A DNA stretch of 64,000 nt. Origin: Isoetes taiwanensis. Its lineage: Eukaryota > Streptophyta > Lycopodiopsida > Isoetales > Isoetaceae. Positions 43,503-53,040 of the stretch are shown one piece after another; position 1 is the first letter of the stretch, and every line of letters begins with the position of its first letter. The position numbers were made by a program, and so were the translations under genes. The notes below the pieces were generated by a model. That model was not told where the DNA came from. It saw only the letters and a list, made by a program, of their open reading frames with translations, and made no database searches. Where the stretch lies: positions 2,614,706 to 2,678,705 of the forward strand of contig JAJEKV010000085.1 of assembly GCA_021234155.1 (NCBI GenBank), in the 5' to 3' direction.

Positions 43503-46500
43503 TCAGCTTTTCTCTCTACTGTCTGAATAATTGAAGCCAGAAAATGCAGCATCAACCAAAGCCTTCATCGGATCCCTCTGCAAGATTAACAAGGGCACAA
43601 AATATAAGCAGAAAGAAAGTCACTCTTTCATTGTACTTTTCAATGCTTTATGAATGGCGAGAAAAGAAAGGAAAAAAATAAAAACCTTTGACCTGTAAAA
43701 TAGGGTTCTTCAATGCTTAATGAGCTGCCCAGTTGAGGAAATGAGCGACTTTACCTCATCTAAATTTTCTGAGATAGTTGAAATGGAACATTTCATGCCT
43801 ACTTAATGCTTCATGAATTTCCTCCACTTTAAACTTCTTGAAACTTCTCTTCTGTCAGAGGCAAAGGACAAACAAATCCCACTTAAAACATATTTAGTTG
43901 AAATTATTGAGTGGACCAACACTCAGAGCTTTGGAGCAACTTACCTACAAGGACAGGGACCTGCTCCAAAGGGGCTTGAAATAATGAGCATCCTTGAGAA
44001 ATAGTGCCAGGCAAGGCTGGGGGTGTCGCATCAGGCAAGTCTGGGATTGCCATATCTTCAATTGAATGCTTTGATTCTTTCTCAACAGTACTATGCACTT
44101 CAGGTTCAAGTTTGTAGCCATCATCTTCAAAAAATAAGGGTTGAGCTTCTGCTTCTAGCATAGGCTCACCCTTACATTTCTTAAGGTGTCTTCCTTGCAT
44201 GGAAGTCCTGCCAGGAGGAGGCCATGATCCATTTGTTACACAATTATGAAATTAACCCCATCAACTTACCGGTGTTTTTGAGGACTATAATCTTTGGGTA
44301 CAGATATTTCAACTGTTGATTCCCCTATGATGGATAATGTGCCTTTGGGATCCTCTGCACTTTCACCATCATTCAGCTTGCTCTGCACCCGCTTTAGGAG
44401 TTCAAAATAGTATGAAATATCAGGTTCTGGACATTTAGTTACATTATGGATGTCATTGTTATACCACGATTCGTCACAAATTCTGGACATATCTTCTGAT
44501 TTTCTGCCCTTATCTTCTTGCACGTTTAATTTCCCCTCATGCAATGAAGCACTGGGCTCATTTCTGCAAGAATGCCAAGAAGTGCTATCATGGCTAGTCG
44601 ATGCCTTTCTAATGAAATCAACAATCACAAAAAAGACCTGGTGTTCCTACTTACAAATCAGTCTGCTGTTTGGATACCCCTGCCATATTAATGCAAAAAT
44701 CAGAATTAGGGTAGGTTTAAACCCACTGACATGGTTAAATTGATACCTGAAATCTGTAAATCATCTTGATTAATAACAGGTGTCTCTTGGTCCTCATTGG
44801 GTTCGGGTTCCTTTGACCTTTTATCTTGTTCCCGTTGTTCACACTCATCCATTAAAATGGCTCCTTCATTAGGAGCATTCTTAGGCTTATGGAAATTTTC
44901 TACGCTGGGCTGTTCTTCCACGATTACGCCTTCAGAGACTGGAGCTTGACCATTTGTATCTGACCAACCTTTGAAAATTTTCTTTATGAAAGCATGCAAA
45001 TGAGAAATCTTCTGCTGTGGGCTCTTTTGTTCAGTTTCCTTCATTGAGGAGGATTGTTGCGTTACATCCATATCCTGCATGCCTAGAGTAGAAAGTTGTG
45101 GTGCAGTTGATGATGTAGAAGCCTGCGGTTCATCTAAGTTATATGTTATATCCTTGGCTGTTTCATGATGCTGTACAACTGGGTTCGTAATTGAATGTGT
45201 TATGTCTTTAACATAGATATCAGGATCCTTTGTAGAAGCATCCTGGGATGTGATATAACTCAGTCCATATCCTCCTTTTGATATATAGAAGTAATTCCAA
45301 GTTTTTCTATCAGACGTATTACGCCGCTCAACCTTGACAATTTCTGGCAATGTCAACAAAAGTGGAACTAACTTATGATGACCAAAGAACTCATCATAAA
45401 ACTGTATGCCACGGGCCACAATTTCAGATTGGAATTCATTTAACCAAATGCCCTCTGGGTAACAACTAAGTAGGACTTGAAGCTGTTTCAAAGTTTCTAG
45501 GGGTACACCAGTTACAGAGGACAGTTGACCAATATCTTCAGACGCTACTAGCTTAGATTCAGCGGGAAAAAATATATATGACCAAGTTTTATTATCTTTC
45601 ATAAGCATCCGCCTGACTCTCACAATTTTGGGATTGTCAGTAGAAACGGCAAAAGCTTTTTGTGACCAAAGTAATCACTGTCAAACTGAATCTTCTGTGA
45701 AGCTAGAAGGTTGCCTAGATCTCCCATCCATATGCCTTCTGGATGGGCATCCAGAAGCTCACTAAACCTGGTCAACATATCGGCAGAAGTAGCACCTTCT
45801 ATATCATTAGGTGTTGAAGATGAAATATTTCCAATGCTAGTCTTTGCCTCATTAGCTATGCCACTGTGAAAAAATGGTGAGAGAGGTGACTGGACTGCAG
45901 GGGGGGATGTTGGAATGCAAGGCGAAGGGGATGGGGATGGGGATGGGGATGCAGGTGACGATGAAGGCGAAGGCGAAGGTGGCGGACGGGATGCTGGAGA
46001 AGAAGATGAAGGAACATAAGCAGGAGAGGAGTTTGAAAGATAAGAAAATGGCGAAAAATTCTTACTCGCTCTTGCATTTGTTCCAGTATCCACAGGTTTA
46101 ACATCAAGAGAAGACGATGCAATGAGCACTTCCCCCCTCACAAGATTGTTCCATTGCCACACTCTGTTTGCAGCAGCAAGAAGGGAAGGAGAAATAGTTG
46201 TTCCTCCAGGGAATGCTAGCAAGATATTGTAGTTTCTCATCCTTAGTTTATGCAAAGCAGCTGAGAAATCACGGTCCCCAGATATGAGAAACAAGTGAGC
46301 AGGGGGTGGATTATCAACTGTCCATAGCAAGAGATCGACCAATAAAGCCCTATCACTCGAATCAGATTCTTTACCTCCTGCATTTGCACAGCAACATTCA
46401 TTAACTTGATAAGGACAGCTAAATTCTTAAGCTAAACATTGACGACTCCACATACATGAAGAACAGGTATCAAATCATTGCTGGAGACATAGTAGACATA

Positions 46501-47143
46501 GTATTAAGAGAAATTTTCTGTTCGTGGACTATGCTCATGATTTCCTTTTAACATTGCACCTCTGGTCCCAGAAGGTGTCTTTGTTTTATATACCATTATC
46601 CAAACTTCATATCCATAAGCAGCTTCTAGCAAATGTGACTTCTATCAAATTCCTACATAGAAAAATGTATTTACCTGAAGGAACATGATGAAGATGTATT
46701 CCTGTTGCAGTCAACATTTCCTGCACTGTCCTTGAAAGTTGAAGGGTATCCCCGTATGCAGAAATGGTAATTGGACCTTTGAATCCGCTCATTCTCAACC
46801 CTGTGATAATATGAGAACTGATCTTATATCCATCTATGCCAACTGGTACATTACAATTCTCAAAATCCCACCACACAGAAATCTTCACTTCCTCCCAGCC
46901 AATGTCCCAACCTGCTCCATATATATCTGAATCAATAATGCCACTTCTACTGACAGAGCCTATCACAACAGGTCTCGAATTATATCCATTGTTGCAATTA
47001 CCACGTCTATAAGAATGAATTTCTCTTCTGCAGGAACTGGAAAGAGTAGCTATACGAGGCCCGAGAAAACTTATTTTGTGAAGAGCAATGTCTCCCGAAG
47101 ACAAGGCCGGCAAATTTCCTACCACTCTAATAAGAAGGCCCAT
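43503..47143 (-). CDS. MNU1/MNU2-like: NYN-domain nuclease with LOTUS domains, MNU1/MNU2-like
   Basis: Exon 1 (47143-46675) encodes a basic, Ser-rich N-terminus fitting a mitochondrial presequence, then the NYN start KISVWWDFENCNVPVG. Exon 2 (46377-44747) joins in phase (HVPSG-GKESDSSDRALLVDLLLW, LISGDRDFSAALHKLR); the Asp residues of WWDFENC, SSDRAL and GDRDF are the expected metal-binding set. A Pro/Ser linker is followed by LOTUS/OST-HTH 1 (HPEGIWMGDLGNLL...FGHKKLLPFLLTIPK) and 2 (YPEGIWLNEFQSEI...FGHHKLVPLLLTLPE). At T4 45626-45629 one base is missing, shifting the frame inside LOTUS 1. Later exons are about 44619-44270, 44207-43945 and 43577-43503 (ending DPMKALVDAAFSGF); donors CCG|GTAAGT and TAG|GTAAGT are good, but two junction phases do not fit. 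Arabidopsis MNU1 and MNU2 act in 5' maturation of mitochondrial transcripts. Confidence 0.8.
45920..45955 (-). repeat. Coding hexanucleotide repeat in the MNU-like gene
   Basis: GGGGAT repeats about four times on the plus strand; on the coding strand it yields a run of Pro-Ser/His codons in the linker between the NYN and LOTUS domains. Its length is likely variable without harm because the linker is low-complexity. Confidence 0.6.
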
Positions 47144-47151
47144 TTGGTTGA

Positions 47152-47238
47152 TCAAGTCATATCGGGTGCCTTGTTTACTTCTAGATGCGATTTATTCATA
47201 AGCCCTAAACCCTGTAGTTTTCTGACAATAGTTGGCAT
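47152..47238 (-). promoter_or_regulatory. Upstream ORF and telo-box of the MNU-like gene
   Basis: A 28-codon frame (MPTIVRKLQGLGLMNK...) starts at 47238 and stops at 47152, 8 nt before the main ATG at 47143. It includes GGGTTTAGGG (near 47202-47211), a telo-box-like motif. Such a uORF would be expected to lower initiation at the main ATG. It could also be part of the true N-terminus if the assembly has another indel here. Confidence 0.45.
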
Positions 47239-47239
47239 A

Positions 47240-48090
47240 ATCAGCAATAAAAATTTGGCTATTGGATTCGATGGCATAAAATGTCCTTTTCGTCACTCAA
47301 TATCGAAGTTGGGTCTGTTTTCCCCGGCGTGCATTTGGTGCAGCCCAATATTGCGGAATGGAAGTTGGGTTAATGTATTCCGCTTGACCGGCTGCGCAGG
47401 TTCGGGTTCTTCATTTTGTTTTATGGTTCGGTCCGCGCCAGTTCTTCCAGATGAAGCGAGGTGCACCGGATCGTCGAGTTCTTCCGCATGATCGATGATG
47501 AAGCGGATGAAGCTTGTTCTTCACACAAATCGCCCGGTGTAACCCGAGCGAAACATAAATCTTCCGATTTTTGAATCTATTTCTTTGTGACGATTAACTA
47601 TCCGGGCCCTTTGCAGATCGAATTCGGTCCGCCCCAAATTTCCGTTGCAAGCCTTCAAGGAGGGGCCTTGAGGGGGGATAGTGTGACGATTAACTATCAG
47701 TGCAGGCGTGTGATTTAGTTTCATCTAAATCATTGTGGCTTTTTCGGTTATGATGCACAGCTACCACTCCAGAGGTAGTGGGTTCAAGTTTTGTTCAGAT
47801 TTTTAAATGTGACATTTGCTGCGCCATGACGAGCATTTTTGAAGCCCTACTTTGATCGCGCTGCAAAATCTTGTCGGATCTTGAAGCTCTATATTTTTTG
47901 TGGGATCTTGAAATCTGTCTTTTTCTTTGGATCTCTTGCTTTCTGTTTGCTTTCTGCCTTGCCCGGCCTTGAAGCCACCTTCTGCCGTCGGATTTTGAAG
48001 CCCTGCTCTGTTTTTGAAGCCTTGTTCTTTGTTGCATCTGAAGCTTCGCTGGATCTGCTGAGGAAAAAAAGGTCCCCAACTTCTATATTG
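47240..48090. repeat. Unassigned repeat region with a 17-bp direct repeat
   Basis: TGTGACGATTAACTATC occurs at 47586-47602 and 47682-47698, 96 bp apart. The TGTGACG start resembles the LTR ends in this window, but no CA end or primer site matches. A B-box-like GGGTTCAAGTT lies at 47780. The stretch 47830-48080 is rich in 'gaagcc' and 'tcttg' repeats and open in several frames without a domain. Confidence 0.4.
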
Positions 48091-48185
48091 TAGGGGAATG
48101 GAGGTTGGGGCCGCCATTCTGGTTTCAGTGGGGGTCCCCCGGCCGTCACACAGGCCGGAATGGAGGCTCAACCTCCATTCCCCTA
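48091..48185. repeat. Perfect 17-bp inverted repeat with GC-rich loop
   Basis: TAGGGGAATGGAGGTTG (48091-48107) pairs exactly with CAACCTCCATTCCCCTA (48169-48185). The loop contains further self-complementary blocks (GGGGGTCCCCC and GGCCGTCACACAGGCC). Confidence 0.75.
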
Positions 48186-48189
48186 TACA

Positions 48190-49003
48190 AAGGCTTAATT
48201 TTGTTGCCATAGGATTCTGGCCCACAGATTGAGGTAGTCATATGGGGTTACCATCAGGATATCCAGCCAGGGCGGTTTGTGTCTTCTGTATATAAATTGC
48301 TTTTGCATTCTGAAATCCTGCCTCCATCTAATAGGTGGCATCTTTAGGTCCCTCAGCCACAATGGAAAAGTGTATGGATATGGGCATGGGATAAGCTGCT
48401 TCATCCCAAAGTAGTAGTTTTGTGGTGGCAAGTGATTCAGAGATGCCTCAGAGTCAACAGGTTAGTCCATAAAATGGATAATCGGATTTCAGAGCTATGT
48501 CCTTTATGCCAACAAAGGGTTGAGAGTATTGAGCATTGTTTTCTCTTGTGTGAGCGGCTTCGGCAGGCATGGTCTTGGTTGTTGACCCTATTTGGCACAG
48601 CTCGATCTAGCCAGCAAATTTTGCTTGCTATCTATCCTGATGCTTGGCCCAAACTATGGAAACGAGCTTTTCATCTCGCAAGTGGCTGGCTTTTATGGTC
48701 AATCTGGAAGAGAAGGAGGTTGTTTATCTTTAAGGGCGTAGATACTGCAGATGAGATTGTTCTTCAGTGGGCGCAAAATAAAATTGTTATGGCTTACAAT
48801 TGTTCTTCTCTTGATCAAGAGAAGAAAGTACTGATCTGGCATACTTACCTTCAGATTCATTCTTTTGCATAGGCAGGTGGTTGTGCTCAGTTGGATCGGT
48901 TTGTCCACTGGGGTTATAATCCTGTCTTTGCATTTTATGTTGTTCTAGTTTTTAGTTGGTGAATAAAGCTTGCCGTCTTTCCAAAAAAAAAAAAAAAAAA
49001 AAA
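48190..49003 (+). pseudogene. 5'-truncated L1-type LINE with zf-RVT and poly(A) tail
   Basis: The plus strand encodes the C-terminus of an L1-type ORF2. After WKSVWIWAWDKLLHPKVVVLW (about 48366) come the zf-RVT knuckle SELCPLCQQRVESIEHCFLLC (about 48485-48550), GWLLWSIWKRRRLFIFKG and a stop at 48872. A 3' UTR with AATAAA (48962) ends in A21 at 48983-49003. The 5' end is truncated near 48190. The frame is open throughout the fragment, so this copy is younger than the others. Confidence 0.85.
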
Positions 49004-50384
49004 CACACGTTTAATTAAGTGAATTAAGTAATTCTAAGGCTAGATGGACGATTAAATTATATAACTTATTCAATTTTCATGCCATGTTTGCTTAGTGTTC
49101 ATCCAACAGGTCTCCTAACTCTCTCCTCCGAGCTTGTGCCATCTCAATTCCTTCCCTTCTCAAGATTGATGGACCTCGATCGTTTGCCTTGCGGGAATAA
49201 CCTCTTTAAACACTGATTGAACTTGATCATTTGTCTTAAAGAATTCCATCCCTTCTCAAATACTGTTCGAACTCCGTCATTTATCATAAGAAGATTTCTC
49301 AAAGCTAGTCACCTGATTATTTGCTTTAAAAGGTTCTCTACCTTTTCTGTAAGGCTGGTAATCTTACCAACTATCCTTGAGAGGCTTGTAACATGTCGTT
49401 CTCTAAGGCTAGTAACCTTACCATCTATTCTTGAGAGACATCTCTAGAATCATACATAGGATTTGGCTATTGCGCAACAAACACAACATCTTCCTAGTGT
49501 CTTGGCTTAAGATCGAACATTTGAATGAAAAAAGAAAATGCATTCATTGACTTGTTTCAATTCAAATGATTACCATGCTCAGCCAATTTAGCATTCATAT
49601 GCACACACAAACAATTGTAAAAGCTACTTTACCATATGAATTGCAATACCTAATCCTTAGTTTGCTCCTTACATATAAAAGGTAAAAAAAATTTGCCCAA
49701 AAGTATTTCCTTCAAAACAAACTCCCAAAAAGACTACCTACAAAAAAGTTTCCTTGTCCTGCAAAAGCTCAACAAACGATGTTGAATGAGCAAGCCCAAC
49801 CAAATTGTTATGGTTCCTTGGATTTGCTAATTTATGCCATTAACTATATGTAAGTTGTTGAGTTAATCTCTTACCTAGCACAGGTTCATTCCAATGACCA
49901 ATTGACTCGTCACATTTAACATAGGTTGGCCATCTAGACGATGTAAAGTTTCATGCAAAGAATTCAAGGTAATAATAATTTACCATTCATCTCTTTTTCA
50001 ACCTAAGAGTATTCAAGCAAGAATCAAATAGTATCATCATAATTCAAAATCATTTATGCACTTCCATTTGCAATTAACCCATTACTATTATGTTAAATCT
50101 AGATAAAAATTCTAGGTTTTTCTAGCCAATCCGTAGCAATAAAAATTGAGATACCAAACTCCATAACTTCTTTTTCAAGCGGCGGCAATTTGCATCGACA
50201 AACTTAGGACTTCAGGTGGGGCTAGGGCCCCTGACATCCGACAATAAATTGTTTGAACTTTTCTTTTAAGTCGTATTTAATTAAAGTGGCTCTCATGCGA
50301 TTCCCACTTTTCTAATGAAAAGGACATCTAAAGCATTTTAGGGATCTGGACTCAACTTTATGTATGTAAATGTTTTATCCTTTG
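49004..50384. other. No gene supported
   Basis: A loose repeat occurs at 49215-49440, where 'aggct(a/g)gtaa(c/t)cttaccat(c)tat(t/c)cttgagag' recurs with 'cattt(g/a)tc' words. The rest is AT-rich decayed sequence. Confidence 0.4.
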
Positions 50385-50845
50385 AATATGTAGCAAAATA
50401 ACAGGGGGTTCCAGGGGGATTCTATATGGATGTAAAAAACAACAATTTATGAAACCATAGTCCATATATCCCTAAAACAATTGAATGGGTTGTTATAAAA
50501 AAAACATAGATTCAAGATAAAAAATAATCACATTAGCTCATTGAGTATGTTGATTAAAGTAGTCTTATTAGGATATTGATTTATTTTAGTAGAGGTTCGA
50601 GCCTCTGTATTTTATATTCTAAAATTTTAGGCAAAGCCATATAGAGGTTCGATATCCTCTCTCAAAACCTCGAAGTAAAATCATATTTCATATTTCAAAA
50701 TCATAGGCCCCTCAATCATAAATGACTATAAGCGAAACGAGAGGTGCTCCACGAGGCCCCAACATACGACACGGATCGTAAGATCGATGAATCCAACGGC
50801 ATCGTGGTAGTCGAGGTGCACCTCGTTTAAAATATGTAGCAAAAT
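50385..50845 (+). repeat. Interspersed repeat with tRNA-like pol III boxes, copy 2
   Basis: It matches 526-923 in inverted orientation. The A-box-like block lies at 50532-50560 and the B box GGTTCGAGCC at 50594-50603. A perfect 15-bp repeat, AATATGTAGCAAAAT, bounds this copy (50385-50399 and 50831-50845) like a target duplication. However, the first of these also occurs at the corresponding end of copy 1, so the true boundary is unclear. Confidence 0.65.
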
Positions 50846-50989
50846 CTGAGATCCTTGACTTCAAAACAAAAAGGGAGGGGTTTGCATTTTAGGGATTATT
50901 TGTCATTGGAAATAACAATTTTTTCATTTATCAAGACCTTTCGACACTTTTTCTCAAATAAGTGGTCGAGAAATGCACAAACACGAAAA

Positions 50990-51090
50990 ATTGAGGAAAT
51001 TGTTTACTTAATCACAAAAAAGTGCTAGTTTTGAAAGAAATTATATTTACTTAGAGGTCATTGAAAGAAATTATATTTACTTAGCTAGTT
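50990..51090. repeat. Short direct repeat next to the hairpin array
   Basis: GAAAGAAATTATATTTACTT is repeated twice, about 30 bp apart (near 51034 and 51063). Confidence 0.7.
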
Positions 51091-51114
51091 GAGAAAGACA
51101 GTTTAAAAAAAAAA

Positions 51115-51535
51115 AGAGGTCAGAGGGCCTTTCTCGACTAGCTAGTCAAGTGAGCTCAAGGTGAAAAAGGCAGGTCTGAGGACCTTTCTCGACTGGCTAG
51201 TAGAGAAAGCCATCTTAAGGACAAGTCTAAATGCCTTTCCCAATTAATTGAGAAAGGCATCTCAAGGTGAAAAGGCGGTCCCGAGGGCCTTTATTGACTA
51301 GTTAAGAAAGGCATCTCAAAGCAAGAAAGAAGCGTGTCGAGAGCCTTTCTTGGCTGGCTAGTTGAGAAAGGCATCTTAAGGTGAAAAAGGCGGTCCTGAG
51401 TGCCTTTCTAAAGTAAAGTGCTTTCTCAGTGTCGAGGGTGAAAAACCCGGTCGAGGGGCCTTTCTCGGTAGCTAGTCCTGAAAAGCAGCTCAAGCTTAAA
51501 AGGCGGATCTAAGGACTTTTCTCGGGATGGCTTTC
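51115..51535. repeat. Tandem array of about 60-bp hairpin-forming units
   Basis: About seven units share GGCCTTTCTCGACTGGCTAG, then GAGAAAGGCATCTCAAGGTG and AAAAAGGCGGTCC. 'Cctttct/cctttcc' starts lie near 51128, 51190, 51233, 51288, 51338, 51401 and 51459. Within a unit, CCTTTCTC and GAGAAAGG are complementary, so each can fold on itself. Confidence 0.75.
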
Positions 51536-52373
51536 TCGAATAGATTCAATCGGGTCATGATTGACCTGAGTATTTTTCCACGATGTCTGCTCTCCAAGCA
51601 AATACACAAAGATGGCTATGAATCTTTGATGGATAAGCTAGTCGTCCATCTAAAGAGCTCAAAGATCACAATATTGATTTATATCTGCCATTTGCAGGGG
51701 GTAAACAGCTCAAAAACATTTCGAACCTGCCTGTTGCAGGCAAAAACTGATTCACATTCTTTGTCATGGTCGATATTAGGCACGTCGAATCTGTTGGGAT
51801 GCTGATTTGGATACACCATTGAGGTTTGATCTATTCTCTTAATCATTTGATAACACTGGTAGATCATCAAGAAAGATTCGATTGCTCTTATTATTGTTCT
51901 TCCTATCATGAAATGTGGTTGCTTGGCAAGGCCGCAGTCGACATTCTTATCAAGATCTGAGATATGGGCTTATTACGGCATAATCGATCGCAAAAAGCGA
52001 GAGATGCAAGATCTAGTATTGATGGAGTGGTTATCCTCTATAAAAGTGAATACATTATGGTCTGCTAAATAGCCAATGATGATGATGCATAACAAGAAGC
52101 AGAGAAGCTGCAAATCATGTTTGAAAATTTTTATTTGCATCAATTTGCTCAATACAGTCTGAGATCACATATTCTAAGAGGATCCCAACAAATGTAAGCT
52201 AAGCTTATTGGAACCTAAGAATAACTTTAGATTTGAGTTTTAAAGGTTGACTTGATTTTTAAATTGAATTTCCATCTTGACGAGTTTGATTTTTATAAGT
52301 TGCAATTGACTTCTATTGTTAACTACGATTTTTAGATAGATTATCGAGATTTGAGGGAGTGTTTTTGGCAATA
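51536..52373. other. No gene supported
   Basis: An open stretch from 51527 (MAFSNRFNRVMIDLS...) has no recognisable domain and ends in AT-rich sequence. Confidence 0.4.
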
Positions 52374-52457
52374 TTTTTTTTTTTGAAGGACGAGAGATAA
52401 ATATCATTATCAATCAGAGAAAAAAGTACAATAAACTAAGAGATAGGTTTAAAACTC

Positions 52458-52484
<27 letters not shown>
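52374..52484 (-). mobile_element. Tiny 5'-truncated LINE end and A27 tract
   Basis: A T11 run (52374-52384) followed by 'gaaggacgagagataaat' has the layout of the minus-strand LINE 3' ends at 53041 and 61733 (T-run, short G-rich spacer, A/T-rich UTR). A27 at 52458-52484 closes the segment on the other side and may be a separate tail on the plus strand. Confidence 0.4.
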
Positions 52485-52489
<5 letters not shown>

Positions 52490-53040
52490 CTGTGCAAGGC
52501 TACCTGTACATCTCAGATATTCATTTACTATGACTATTCTCTTACTCACTCATAACTGCCAAAGAACACTTCTTCTTAGTTGTCTTCTTGAGCGTAACAA
52601 TTCTCCATCATCATGCTTTGTAACAGTCTTAGGAATATGTAGAAATGGTGAAGACTGAAATACAAAAAGAGATGTCATAGATGGGGCCACAATAGCTCCC
52701 ATTACATTTGGATGAACTATCGTTTCTTGTGGCCTTGCCACAACTAGATTCAAGGAAGATAATTCTATCAAATCTATATCGTTTGAGATATTGTCAGACA
52801 TACTAAATGACTTGAGATATTGTTAGACATACTACATGATACAATAGTAAAAGAGGGGTCTTGAGGTAGAAGAGCAGAGGAAGATGAAGCTATAGTAGGA
52901 GGTACCATAAAATAGTGGACAATTCAGTATTAGGGATTGCAGATGAAGAAATTATAGGGAACTCAACCCTAGATGAGGGAGTCACAAGATGTTCAACTCT
53001 AAATGAGGTAACATTGGTCGGAGGTGCAAGATGAGAGTCC
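52485..53040. other. Unassigned, weak minus-strand open stretch
   Basis: The minus strand is open at 52801-52550 (MSDNISNDIDLIELSS...) and partly open upstream, Ser/Thr-rich, without a recognised domain. It may be retroelement-derived. Confidence 0.35.

Noticed and set aside
46739-47491. Plus-strand frames opposite the MNU-like exon 1
   Set aside because: Shadows of the minus-strand gene and its leader; no independent domain.
51115-51535. CRISPR-like array
   Set aside because: Units are contiguous and degenerate without unique spacers; this is a eukaryotic tandem repeat.
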